Part shown: piece by piece, positions 6,673 through 14,674 of the stretch
Position numbering within the stretch: position 1 is the stretch's first letter
Layout of the letters: each line of letters begins with the position of its first letter
Origin: CADDYX01 sp045809925
GTDB lineage: Bacteria; Verrucomicrobiota; Verrucomicrobiia; Chthoniobacterales; UBA10450
Reading direction: 5' to 3'
NCBI GenBank assembly: GCA_045809925.1
Contig: JBJMWX010000107.1
Span: 1-28,363, forward strand
DNA length: 28,363 nucleotides
Program-made: the position numbers and the translations under genes
The notes under the pieces: model-generated
Database searches by the model: none
Told to the model about the DNA's origin: nothing
What the model saw: the letters and a program-made list of their open reading frames with translations, nothing else

Positions 6673-8049
6673 CTAAAACTCAGCGCTCCCGGGAGTGCGG
6701 GCAAAGGGAATCACGTCGCGGATGTTCGGCACGCCGGTGACGAACATCAGCATGCGCTCGAAGCCGAGGCCAAAGCCGCTATGCGGCACTGTGCCGTAGC
6801 GGCGCAGGTCGAGGTACCACTTGTAATCGGCGGGATCCATCTTGTGTCGCCGCATGCTTTCCTCAAGCACGTCCAGACGTTCTTCGCGCTGGCTGCCACC
6901 GACGATTTCGCCAATGCCCGGGACGAGCACGTCCATCGCGGTGACGGTCTTGCCATCGTCGTTCAGCCGCATGTAGAACGGCTTTATCTCTTTCGGGTAA
7001 TTGAAAACTGTAACCGGTGATTTGAAATGCTTCTCCGTCAGCCACCGTTCGTGCTCTGACTGCAGGTTCGCACCGTAGGCGACCGGAAATTCGAATTTCT
7101 CACTGCTTTTCGACAAGAGTTCGACGGCATCCGTATAGGTGATGCGCTGGAACGGCCGCTCCAGGACGAAATCGAGGCGCGGAAGCAACTCCTTGTCGAC
7201 GAATTTGGCGAATAGCTCGATCTCGTCGGGACAATGCTCGCGCACGTCGCGCACGAGGTATTTCACGATTTCCTCAGCGAGGTCGATGTTGCATTGCAGA
7301 TCGCAGAAGGCCATTTCCGGCTCGATCATCCAGAACTCGTTCGCGTGCCGTGAGGTATTGGAATTCTCGGCACGAAACGTCGGCCCGAAGGTGTAGACCT
7401 TGGATAGCGCGCAGGCGAACGCTTCCGCCTCGAGTTGGCCGCTAACGGTCAGGTACGTACAACGGGCAAAGAAATCCTTTCCGTAATCGATGCTGCCGTC
7501 GTCGCGGCGCGGCGGATTGGCCGGATCGATTGCGGTCACGCGAAAGAGCTCGCCCGCGCCTTCGCAATCGCTGCCCGTAATGATCGGCGTGGAAAGATAG
7601 AAGAACCCGCGCTCCTGGAAGAACGTGTGGATTGCGTAGGCCAGCCGGCTGCGGACGCGGAAGACCGAGCCGAAGAGATTGGAGCGCGGCCGTAGATGCG
7701 CGATTTCGCGCAGGAACTCAGGCGTGTGTCCCTTTTTCTGAAGCGGATAACTGTCGTCCGACGAACCAACGACCTCCAGCTGACTGGCGGTGACCTCCCA
7801 TTTCTGGCCTTTACCCTGGGACTCGACGAGCCTGCCGCGCACGCGGACGGAGGCGCCGGTCTGGAGGCGCTGCACTTCCGAATAATTCGGCAACGAGTCC
7901 TGGGCGATGACCTGTAGGTTGCGCAGCGAAGAGCCATCGTTGAGCTCGATAAACGAAAATGTCTTCGAGTCGCGCCGTGTGCGTACCCAGCCTTCCAGGA
8001 CGACATCCTCAGTCGGCTGTTCGCTCTGCAGCGCCTCTTTAACTGTCAT
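6673..8049 (-). CDS. asnS: Asparaginyl-tRNA synthetase
   Basis: A class IIb synthetase that charges tRNA-Asn with asparagine. The 458-residue chain begins with an OB-fold anticodon-binding domain (LEGWVRTRRDSKTFSFIEL, about residues 18-110). The catalytic domain follows with motif 2 (FRAENSNTSRHANEFWMIEP, near 230) and motif 3 (GFGLGFERMLMF, near 428). The length and the ENSNTSRH string distinguish it from aspartyl-tRNA synthetase. The start ATG at 8047-8049 gives MTVKEALQSE, a normal N-terminus. It faces rpsA tail to tail and follows speA on the same strand after 122 nt in which I see nothing else. Its presence means Asn-tRNA can be made directly. Confidence 0.96.
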   Translation of the reverse strand: MTVKEALQSEQPTEDVVLEGWVRTRRDSKTFSFIELNDGSSLRNLQVIAQDSLPNYSEVQRLQTGASVRVRGRLVESQGKGQKWEVTASQLEVVGSSDDSYPLQKKGHTPEFLREIAHLRPRSNLFGSVFRVRSRLAYAIHTFFQERGFFYLSTPIITGSDCEGAGELFRVTAIDPANPPRRDDGSIDYGKDFFARCTYLTVSGQLEAEAFACALSKVYTFGPTFRAENSNTSRHANEFWMIEPEMAFCDLQCNIDLAEEIVKYLVRDVREHCPDEIELFAKFVDKELLPRLDFVLERPFQRITYTDAVELLSKSSEKFEFPVAYGANLQSEHERWLTEKHFKSPVTVFNYPKEIKPFYMRLNDDGKTVTAMDVLVPGIGEIVGGSQREERLDVLEESMRRHKMDPADYKWYLDLRRYGTVPHSGFGLGFERMLMFVTGVPNIRDVIPFARTPGSAEF

Positions 8050-8171
8050 GCGTCAACGTGGCGACGCCGCGGAGTTGAGCAAATTAGTCGTTCAAGAAAC
8101 GGGCGAGCAGTCGGTGAAAGTGACGCCTCCCGATTTCACGTCTGAGCGAATACCGGCCGCGATCTCGAAGT

Positions 8172-10166
8172 TCAGAAAAGCTTCTGTTCCTGCGTCGCCC
8201 CGTTTCGCCCGAGCGGTGGAACGGCTTCAAGAGAAAGATACGTGTAGCCCTGCAACTCGCGCTCGTAGTCAGAGAGCAGCTTCATCGCATCGTTCGGCTT
8301 CATCCGGTCGCTCTTGATCGCGCTGTCGACCTGCACTTTCACCAGCCGCATCAGCTCGACTTTGTCCCATTGCGTCATCGAGAGAACCTCGCCGACCGTG
8401 CTGCCTTCGATCACTTCCTCGATGTACCAGCCGAGTTCTTCGTCAGGATCGAGAAAGATGTGCACCTCAGTGACGCGACCGAACAGGTTGTGCAGATCGC
8501 CCATGATGTCCTGGTAAGCACCGACCATGAAGACGCCGAGGTAGTACATCTCGCCGGGCGAGATCCGATGGAGCGGCAACGTGTCGCGCACATCCTGCAG
8601 GTCGATGAACTTCGAAACCTTTCCATCCGAGTCGCAGGTGATGTCGACGATCATGCCATTCCGGTCCGGCGGTGTGAGCAGGCGGTGGATTGGCATGATC
8701 GGAAAGAGCTGACCGAGTGCCCAATGGTCGAGGAGCGACTGAAAGACCGAGAAGTTGCAGATGTACTGGTCGCCCAGCGAAGTCTCGAGCTGCTTCACCT
8801 CGTCGGGTACGTAGCGCAGGCCGCGGTGCATGCTGACGATCTGCTGCGCCAGCTGCCAGTAAACAGTTTCGACCTTCGCCTTCGATTCCAGATCAAGGAG
8901 CCCGAGATCGAACGTCTGCTGCGACTCTTCCTTGATCTGCTGAATGTCGTGCAGGCTCTCCAGCCGGTTGCCCCGCCGGAGCCGCTGTTTCACATCCAGA
9001 ATGTCGCGCACGAGTTTGTGATCCGTCTCTCGCGCGTCGACCTTCACTTTCGGGCTCGTTTTCTCAATCGAGCTGAACGCCTCCATGACGAGAACGGAAT
9101 GGTGCGCCACGATGGCGCGGCCGCCTTCGCTCACAATGGCGGGATGCGGCACGCCTTCGGAATCGCAGACGTCGGCGATGTTCCAGACAACGTCGTTTGC
9201 GTATTCCTGCAGTGAATAATTGGTCGAGCTGTCGAAGTCGCTCCGCGAGCCGTCGTAGTCGACACCGAGACCGCCGCCGACGTCGAGATAGCCGAGCTCG
9301 TGCCCGAGATGACAAAGCTTCGCGTAATAACGCGCGGCCTCGCGGACGGCACGCTTGATCGTTGCGATATCCGGCACCTGAGATCCGACATGGAAGTGGA
9401 CCAGCTTCAGGCAATCCTCCATCCCCGCGCTCTTCAGCATTTCACTCGCTGCGACCAGGCTGGCGGTATCCAGGCCGAACTTCGCGTTCTCCCCGCCGCT
9501 TGGCGCCCATTTGCCGGCCCCCTTATTAAAGAGCCGAACGCGGATGCCGACCTGCGGCCGAACGCCGACCTGCTCCGAGACGCGAATGATCTGCTCTAAC
9601 TCCTCGATCTTTTCGATGACCAGGACGACAGGCTTGCCCAGCTTGCGGCCGAGCAGCGCGATCCGGACAAAGGAAGTGTCCTTGTAACCGTTACAAACGA
9701 TCAGGCTCTCCGGATCCTTGTGCATCGCGATCGCCGCGACGAGCTCCGGCTTGCTTCCCGCTTCGAGGCCGAAATGAAACTGCTGGCCGGCATCGATGAT
9801 CTCTTCGATCACCTCCCGCAGCTGATTGACCTTGATCGGAAAGACGCCGCGGTAGCTGTTCCGGTAGCCGAATTCGGTAATCGCCGCTTCGAAGGCGCGA
9901 TTGACGGATTCGACCCGGTGACGCAGCAAATCCTGGAAGCGAATGACGAGCGGAAAAGCGAGGCCGCGGGAGCGCGCTTCGTTCACCACATCGAGAATGT
10001 CGATCGCGCCACCGTGTTCCTGGAGCGGACGCACTTCGGCGTTACCGGCGGCGTTGATACTGAAATATCCCGCGCCCCAGCCGTCGACATTGTAAGTGGA
10101 AATCGCGCTGTCGACGTCCCATTCCACTCTGCTTTTCTCGAGCGTGGCCACGTGTGGAGGACGCAT
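8172..10166 (-). CDS. speA: Biosynthetic arginine decarboxylase
   Basis: It decarboxylates arginine to agmatine, the first step of the agmatine route to putrescine or spermidine, using PLP. The 664-residue length and the start WDVDSAISTYNVDGWGAGYF match the SpeA family. The PLP lysine is in RGVFPIKVNQ near residue 112. Other landmarks are HFGLEAGSKPEL, the LVHFHVGSQ segment, YLDVGGGLGVDYDG, and the C-terminal DITCDSDGK with the active-site-type Cys. The ATG at 10164-10166 is preferred; an in-frame TTG at 10172 would add two residues. No agmatinase or agmatine deiminase gene lies next to it. It is divergent from the DUF151 gene across about 110 nt. Confidence 0.95.
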   Translation of the reverse strand: MRPPHVATLEKSRVEWDVDSAISTYNVDGWGAGYFSINAAGNAEVRPLQEHGGAIDILDVVNEARSRGLAFPLVIRFQDLLRHRVESVNRAFEAAITEFGYRNSYRGVFPIKVNQLREVIEEIIDAGQQFHFGLEAGSKPELVAAIAMHKDPESLIVCNGYKDTSFVRIALLGRKLGKPVVLVIEKIEELEQIIRVSEQVGVRPQVGIRVRLFNKGAGKWAPSGGENAKFGLDTASLVAASEMLKSAGMEDCLKLVHFHVGSQVPDIATIKRAVREAARYYAKLCHLGHELGYLDVGGGLGVDYDGSRSDFDSSTNYSLQEYANDVVWNIADVCDSEGVPHPAIVSEGGRAIVAHHSVLVMEAFSSIEKTSPKVKVDARETDHKLVRDILDVKQRLRRGNRLESLHDIQQIKEESQQTFDLGLLDLESKAKVETVYWQLAQQIVSMHRGLRYVPDEVKQLETSLGDQYICNFSVFQSLLDHWALGQLFPIMPIHRLLTPPDRNGMIVDITCDSDGKVSKFIDLQDVRDTLPLHRISPGEMYYLGVFMVGAYQDIMGDLHNLFGRVTEVHIFLDPDEELGWYIEEVIEGSTVGEVLSMTQWDKVELMRLVKVQVDSAIKSDRMKPNDAMKLLSDYERELQGYTYLSLEAVPPLGRNGATQEQKLF

Positions 10167-10276
10167 ATTCAAATATCAGAGCGAACATGCAAGCGCGGTC
10201 TGGAAAAACTGCGCGCCGCCGTCTGTCACGCGCGCGTCAGCTTGTCTTTTACGGGGCGGCTGGTACCGTTCGGCGC

Positions 10277-10765
10277 GTGAACAAAACCGTCATCGAGGTG
10301 CAGGTGCGCGCGGTTCTGCCGACCAGCGGCGGATGCGCCGTCTTCCTCGGCAACGGCGACAAGGTGTTCATCATCTACGTCGACCAGACGGTGGGTAGCG
10401 CGATCACCATGTTCATGCGCGAAGTCACGAAAGAACGCCCGCTTACTCACGACCTGATGGGTCATTTGATGACTGCGCTGGGCGCGAAAGTGGAACGCGT
10501 GATCATCAACGACCTGAAGAACGCGACCTACTACGCCCGGATGATTATTGCCGCTGAAAACGAACTGCAGCAGAAGAAGATCATCGAGCTCGATGGCCGG
10601 CCCAGCGATTGCATTGCCATCGCCACGCAGCAGAAGGCGCCAATCTACGTCAGCCAGGATGTCTGGGATGAAGTCGACGACATGAGTGACGTCCTCCGCA
10701 AAATGGAGGAGGAAGGTCTCAAGCCCGATCCGGAGACGGAATCCGAGTCGGCCGAAGAAGAGTAG
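10277..10765 (+). CDS. DUF151 bifunctional nuclease family protein
   Basis: The protein (162 residues) matches the DUF151/bifunctional-nuclease fold family: an N-terminal IEVQVRAVLPTSGGCAVFLG, a central LTHDLMGHLMTALGAKVERVIINDL, and the GRPSDCIAIATQQKAPIYVS signature. An acidic tail (PETESESAEEE) ends it. Some plant members are reported to have DNase/RNase activity, but the role of bacterial members is unsettled. I chose the GTG at 10277 because homology begins directly after it. The frame is open further upstream (ATG 10187, 10154), but those residues are Arg-rich and unlike the family, and the longest version would overlap the speA start. Confidence 0.85.
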   Translation: MNKTVIEVQVRAVLPTSGGCAVFLGNGDKVFIIYVDQTVGSAITMFMREVTKERPLTHDLMGHLMTALGAKVERVIINDLKNATYYARMIIAAENELQQKKIIELDGRPSDCIAIATQQKAPIYVSQDVWDEVDDMSDVLRKMEEEGLKPDPETESESAEEE

Positions 10766-10809
10766 CCGAGCGAAGCAAATGGGAAGCTGACAGCTCCCCC
10801 TGCGGAATT

Positions 10810-12576
10810 TCAGCCGAAGAGCTCGGGATAATGGGCATGCGCGAGTTGCATGCAGCGCTCGAGAATCATGGCGGGCAATTCCATTTGCAAAACCTCGTCG
10901 GCGAGCTGCCGGCATTCAGGAAGAGTTAACGTCTGGACCGCGCGCTTGACGCGCGGCACCAGCGTCGCGGTCACGCTCAGCTCATCAACGCCGAGGCCAA
11001 GAAGCAGCGGGACCAGAGCGAGATCGCCCGCCATTTCACCACAAACCCCGACCCAGATGTGATGTTTGTGCGCCGCATCCGCCACAAATTTTAGCAGACG
11101 CAAGACAGCCGGATGCGTCGGCTCATAAAGATGAGCGATACGCTCGTTCACGCGGTCGACTGCCATCGTGTATTGGATCAGATCGTTCGTGCCGATGCTG
11201 AAGAAATCCACTTCCCGCACGAGACTATCGGCAGAGAGCGCCGCGCTCGGGATTTCAATCATCGCCCCGACATCGGGGTCGGCGGCGAATGAGCCATCCT
11301 CGCGCTGGAGCTCGGCTTTGCATTCCTCGAGTATGGCGATTGCGCAACGCAGCTCATGCAGTCCGGAGATCATTGGAAACATGATTTTGACGTTGCCGAC
11401 ACCCGCGGCGCGGAGAATGGCCCGAAGCTGCGGCTTGAAAATTTCGGGGTGCTCGAGGCAGAAACGGATCGCACGGCGCCCCATGAACGGGTTCAACTCG
11501 TCGCCTGAGTCGATTGTCCCGGCGATCTTGTCTCCGCCCAGATCGAAGGTACGAATGATGAGCGGATGCGGCGCTACGGTTTCCGCGACTCGTTTGTAGG
11601 TCTCGTACTGCTCTTCTTCGGTTGGGAGAGTCGAGCGGTTGAGGTAGAGAAACTCGGTCCGATAAAGGCCGATGCCTTCCGCGCCGTTGCGCGCAACCGA
11701 ATCGACGTCCTGCGGCAATTCGATGTTCGCGGAAAGGACGATGTGACGGCCGTCAGCTGTGGTGGAAGTCGTTTCGCGCAGGCCGGTGAGCTGCTCGGTC
11801 ACCTGCCCCTGACGATGTTCAAGCTCGCCGTAATGCCGCAATGTCTCCGGCGTCGGAGCGACGATGAGCAAACCGTTGTGCCCGTCGATTAGCACCTCCT
11901 GGCCGGTCTCGAGGGTTTCCGTGATATCGTGCAGGCCGACGACGGCGGGAATGTTGAGGGACCGCGCCATGATCGCGGTGTGCGAGGTGCGGCTGCCGAG
12001 ATCCGTCGCGAGGCCGAGCACCAACTGGCGGTTCATCGTCGCCGTGTCGGAAGGCGCGAGGTTGTGCGCGATCAGAATGTGCGGATCGCTGAGGCCGAGG
12101 AACGCTTTCGGCGCCTTGCCCTGCAAATTTCGCACGACGCGCCGAGTCACGTCCTGAATATCGAGCGCGCGTTCGCGCAGGTAAGGGTCGTCGATCTTGC
12201 TCAAGGTGTCGGCGTACTGGGTTGCGACTTCCTGAAAAGCCCATTCGACGTTGCACCGATCGGTCTCGAGCTTACGCAGCACTTCATCGATCAGGGTGCG
12301 GTCCTCGACCACGAGGAGGTGCGCGTCGAAAATGCCGGCGTCCTTCGCCCCGATCGCCTCGGCGATTTTCTGCTGCATCTCGAGAATTTGGGCGCGGGTC
12401 TGGATGAGCGCGGCCTCGAAGCGGCCGATCTCATTCGGAATATCGGTCGACGGGATTTTGTATCGGGCGACGTCGTCGAGATCATCTCGGACGACGTGAA
12501 CGACAGCGCGGGCAATCCCCGGAGAGACGGCGATCCCTTGAAACCGTTGTTCCTGCGTTTCCTCGTCGCCGCTCAT
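10810..12576 (-). CDS. ptsI: PTS enzyme I (phosphoenolpyruvate-protein phosphotransferase)
   Basis: Enzyme I takes phosphate from PEP on a histidine and passes it to HPr. The 588-residue chain shows the N-terminal GIAVSPGIA, the phospho-histidine motif GSRTSHTAIMAR with His at about residue 199, the PEP-binding IGLYRTEFLYL near 310, FPMISGL near 395, SIGTNDLIQYTMAVDR near 450, and the VCGEMAGD catalytic cysteine near 515. No N-terminal GAF domain is present, so it is the sugar-type PtsI rather than PtsP. It follows ptsH by 119 nt that include a stem-loop. No sugar-specific EII gene lies in the window. Confidence 0.96.
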   Translation of the reverse strand: MSGDEETQEQRFQGIAVSPGIARAVVHVVRDDLDDVARYKIPSTDIPNEIGRFEAALIQTRAQILEMQQKIAEAIGAKDAGIFDAHLLVVEDRTLIDEVLRKLETDRCNVEWAFQEVATQYADTLSKIDDPYLRERALDIQDVTRRVVRNLQGKAPKAFLGLSDPHILIAHNLAPSDTATMNRQLVLGLATDLGSRTSHTAIMARSLNIPAVVGLHDITETLETGQEVLIDGHNGLLIVAPTPETLRHYGELEHRQGQVTEQLTGLRETTSTTADGRHIVLSANIELPQDVDSVARNGAEGIGLYRTEFLYLNRSTLPTEEEQYETYKRVAETVAPHPLIIRTFDLGGDKIAGTIDSGDELNPFMGRRAIRFCLEHPEIFKPQLRAILRAAGVGNVKIMFPMISGLHELRCAIAILEECKAELQREDGSFAADPDVGAMIEIPSAALSADSLVREVDFFSIGTNDLIQYTMAVDRVNERIAHLYEPTHPAVLRLLKFVADAAHKHHIWVGVCGEMAGDLALVPLLLGLGVDELSVTATLVPRVKRAVQTLTLPECRQLADEVLQMELPAMILERCMQLAHAHYPELFG

Positions 12577-12667
12577 TCGGCAGCGAGAGTAACGCCTCTG
12601 TCAACCAACTGTCATTTCGAGAAACGGCGGGCGAACGCCCCGGTTCACGATGAAGTTGCGCCCAGGT

Positions 12668-12691
12668 CTGTCAGGTCGTTTGGACCGACAG
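12668..12691. other. Stem-loop between ptsH and ptsI
   Basis: CTGTC-A-GGTC (12668-12677) pairs with GACCGACAG (12683-12691) around a GTTTG loop: a 9-bp stem with one bulged A. It starts 5 nt after the ptsH stop on the transcribed strand. It could attenuate or stabilise, giving different HPr and enzyme I levels. No T-run follows, so full termination is not implied. Confidence 0.45.
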
Positions 12692-12695
12692 AAGG

Positions 12696-13004
12696 TCAGT
12701 CCTCATCGAACTTGGAGGCGATCAGTTCCTGCAGCTCGCGCAGGGCGCGGTCCGCCTCGGGACCTTCGCAGCGGATGAGCAATTTTGAACCTTGTCCCGC
12801 GGCCAGCATCATCAGGCCCATGATGCTCTTGCCGTTGACGCACTCCCCCTCTTTTTCGACCCAAACCTCCGCCGGATGGCGACTCGCCACCCGCACGAAC
12901 ATCGCCGCCGGCCGGGCGTGCAGCCCGAGGCGGTTTACAATCGTGATTTCTTTCTCAGCCTTTTGTCCCGAGCCGGCCGAGGACCGGCGATTGAGAAGTC
13001 CCAT
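12696..13004 (-). CDS. ptsH: Phosphocarrier protein HPr
   Basis: HPr carries phosphate between enzyme I and EIIA proteins on a histidine and is regulated by HprK on a serine. The 102-residue protein has GLHARPAA with the active His at residue 29 and VNGKSIMGLM with the regulatory-type Ser at residue 60. Both are shifted by 14 from the canonical His15 and Ser46, so the chain carries a 14-residue N-terminal extension (MGLLNRRSSAGSGQ). The serine is kept, consistent with the kinase gene directly upstream. Its ATG (13002-13004) shares one base with the hprK TGA. Confidence 0.96.
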   Translation of the reverse strand: MGLLNRRSSAGSGQKAEKEITIVNRLGLHARPAAMFVRVASRHPAEVWVEKEGECVNGKSIMGLMMLAAGQGSKLLIRCEGPEADRALRELQELIASKFDED

Positions 13005-13999
13005 CAGTTTTTCTTCGTCCCCATCGCGTTGAGCAGGTTGTCGTTGAATTCGAGCGCACTGTTACGTCCCAGACTCTTCAACTTCTGGTCGAGCGCCGCA
13101 ACCTCGACCATCCGCGCGACGTCGCGCCCGGGCCGCACCGGAATTGTAACGTGCGGCACCTGTAGCTTTAGAATCTCGTAGAATTGCTGGTCGATCCCGA
13201 CGCGATCGACTTCCTCAAGGTCGTTCCAATCCTGCAGCGTCACGACGAGGTCGAGCCGCTTTTCCATTCGGAAGCTGCCAATGCCGAAAATCGACGCCAC
13301 GTTGATGATGCCAATCCCGCGCACTTCCATGTGGTAACGGGTCAATTCCGGCGCCGTAGCCATCAGTTCGCGGCCTTCGAATGACTTGATCCGCGTCACG
13401 TCGTCCGCGACGAGGCTGTAGCCGCGTTCAATGAGGCCAAGGACGCATTCGCTTTTACCGATGCCGCTCGCCCCGCGGATCAGGACACCAATACCGAGCA
13501 CATCGACCATGCTGCCGAACTCCGTCACGCTCGGCGCGAAATCCTCTTCCATCGCGATCGTGGCGGCGTTGATGAAGCGCATTGTCACCATCGGCGTCCG
13601 AAAAACAGCAATGCCCTCCTCTTCCGCGACAGCGAGCAGATCAGAAGGCAGGTGCGCGGCGCGCGAGGTGACGAGGCAGGGAATCTTTCGCGCGCACAAT
13701 TCGCGGAAACGCTGCGTCCGCACCCGCGGTGACAGGCTGGCGAGGTACGATTGCTCCGCCGCGCCGAGTACCTGCACGCGCTTCTCAGCAAAGTATTGGT
13801 AGAAACCCGAGAGAGCGAGGCCGGGGCGATTGATGGTTGGCTCGCGAATCTTGCGATCGAACCCGACCTGGCTGCCGTCCAGCTTCATCTGCAGCTTGTT
13901 GGCGTGCAGACGGTAGAAACTCTCCACCGTCACGACGGGCACGTTCTTGCGTTGATCGCCGCCAGCCACGATCGCCTGCCCTCCCGATCGGTCGCTCAT
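13004..13999 (-). CDS. hprK: HPr kinase/phosphorylase
   Basis: HprK phosphorylates and dephosphorylates the regulatory serine of HPr. The N-terminal regulatory domain covers about residues 20-150 (NRPGLALSGFYQYFAEKRVQ). The kinase domain has Walker A GASGIGKS at 176-183, VADDVTRI near 200, the family signature EVRGIGIINV near 228 and IPVRPGRDVA near 288. A conserved His before GxxVD in characterised HprK enzymes is Phe here (EFGSMVDV, about residue 161), read from a TTC codon. The ATG overlaps the hpf stop by one base (TAATG), so hpf, hprK and ptsH are likely co-translated. Confidence 0.95.
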   Translation of the reverse strand: MSDRSGGQAIVAGGDQRKNVPVVTVESFYRLHANKLQMKLDGSQVGFDRKIREPTINRPGLALSGFYQYFAEKRVQVLGAAEQSYLASLSPRVRTQRFRELCARKIPCLVTSRAAHLPSDLLAVAEEEGIAVFRTPMVTMRFINAATIAMEEDFAPSVTEFGSMVDVLGIGVLIRGASGIGKSECVLGLIERGYSLVADDVTRIKSFEGRELMATAPELTRYHMEVRGIGIINVASIFGIGSFRMEKRLDLVVTLQDWNDLEEVDRVGIDQQFYEILKLQVPHVTIPVRPGRDVARMVEVAALDQKLKSLGRNSALEFNDNLLNAMGTKKN

Positions 14000-14580
14000 T
14001 AGCTCGGCTCGATCAGCCCGAAATCGCCACCTTTTCGCCGATAGAGGACGTTCACGCGCGAGCTGCGCGGATTAAGAAAGACGAGGAACTGGCGATGCGA
14101 CATTTCCAATTGCAGGACGGCTTCATCGACAAACATCGGCTTCACGGCGTAGCGCTCGGTCCGGACGACCGGATGGTGATGGCCGTCCTCGTCGTCGGGC
14201 AGCTCGACCGGCTCAGGCTGAAGCACCAGCTCCTCGAGGTGCTGCACGATATCCTTGCGCGGGCGGTGTTTCCTCATCAGGCGCGTCTTGTACTTGCGCA
14301 TCTGACGCGCGACCTTGTCGACCACGGCGTCGATCGCCGCGTACATGTCCTCGGTTTCCTCGCACGCTTCGATGGTAATGTGGTTGGAGCAAACCAGCAC
14401 GACCTCGGCGGAGTGGCGGTACTTTGCCTCTACCTCAAGGATTACATGTGCTTCGATGATCTTTGGATAATCGAGGTGCAGACTCTCGATCTTACGGGTG
14501 ACGTAATCACTGATCGCCGGGGTAATGGCAATGTGCCGGCCCTGGACCTTGACGTGAGGATGAGCGTTGTTGGAAATCAC
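13999..14580 (-). CDS. hpf: Ribosome hibernation promoting factor, long form
   Basis: Long HPF dimerises 70S ribosomes into inactive 100S particles in slow growth. The 193-residue protein has the S30AE domain (about residues 8-105: VKVQGRHIAITPAISDYV, with basic KYKTRLMRKHRPRK after it). After an acidic linker comes the C-terminal dimerisation domain (RTERYAVKPMFVDEAVLQLE to NVLYRRKGGDFGLIEP, about 140-191). The start is GTG at 14578-14580, and there is no ATG near the domain start. It lies between lptB (94 nt away) and hprK (1-nt overlap). In proteobacteria the short form usually sits beside rpoN and ptsN; here neither is present. Confidence 0.94.
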   Translation of the reverse strand: MISNNAHPHVKVQGRHIAITPAISDYVTRKIESLHLDYPKIIEAHVILEVEAKYRHSAEVVLVCSNHITIEACEETEDMYAAIDAVVDKVARQMRKYKTRLMRKHRPRKDIVQHLEELVLQPEPVELPDDEDGHHHPVVRTERYAVKPMFVDEAVLQLEMSHRQFLVFLNPRSSRVNVLYRRKGGDFGLIEPS

Positions 14581-14610
14581 CTCGCCATTGCAATCGCTGC
14601 AGCGTCCGCC

Positions 14611-14662
14611 GTCTCCGCGGAAACAATCCAGCGCTGAATCATGCGCCGATGAGAGCGGAGAC
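14611..14662. repeat. 8-bp inverted repeat in the lptB-hpf gap
   Basis: GTCTCCGC (14611-14618) and GCGGAGAC (14655-14662) are perfect complements 36 nt apart in the short gap between lptB and hpf. It could be a transcript hairpin or an operator, but there is no other support. Confidence 0.35.
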
Positions 14663-14674
14663 TACAACTGCAAT

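Noticed and set aside
8050..8171. Small gene between asnS and speA
   Set aside because: The open plus-strand frame continues antisense into speA and has no start signal or motif.
8370..9215. Long open frame on the plus strand opposite speA
   Set aside because: It is antisense to a well-supported arginine decarboxylase. The translation is Arg/Val/Leu-rich without any family motif, as expected from GC-rich codon use.
10154..10276. N-terminal extension of the DUF151 protein
   Set aside because: The added residues are Arg-rich, unlike the family, and would overlap the speA start.
11929..13032. Long open frame opposite ptsI and ptsH
   Set aside because: It runs antisense through two clear PTS genes and the gap between them. 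The product is low in structure and rich in Arg and Ser.
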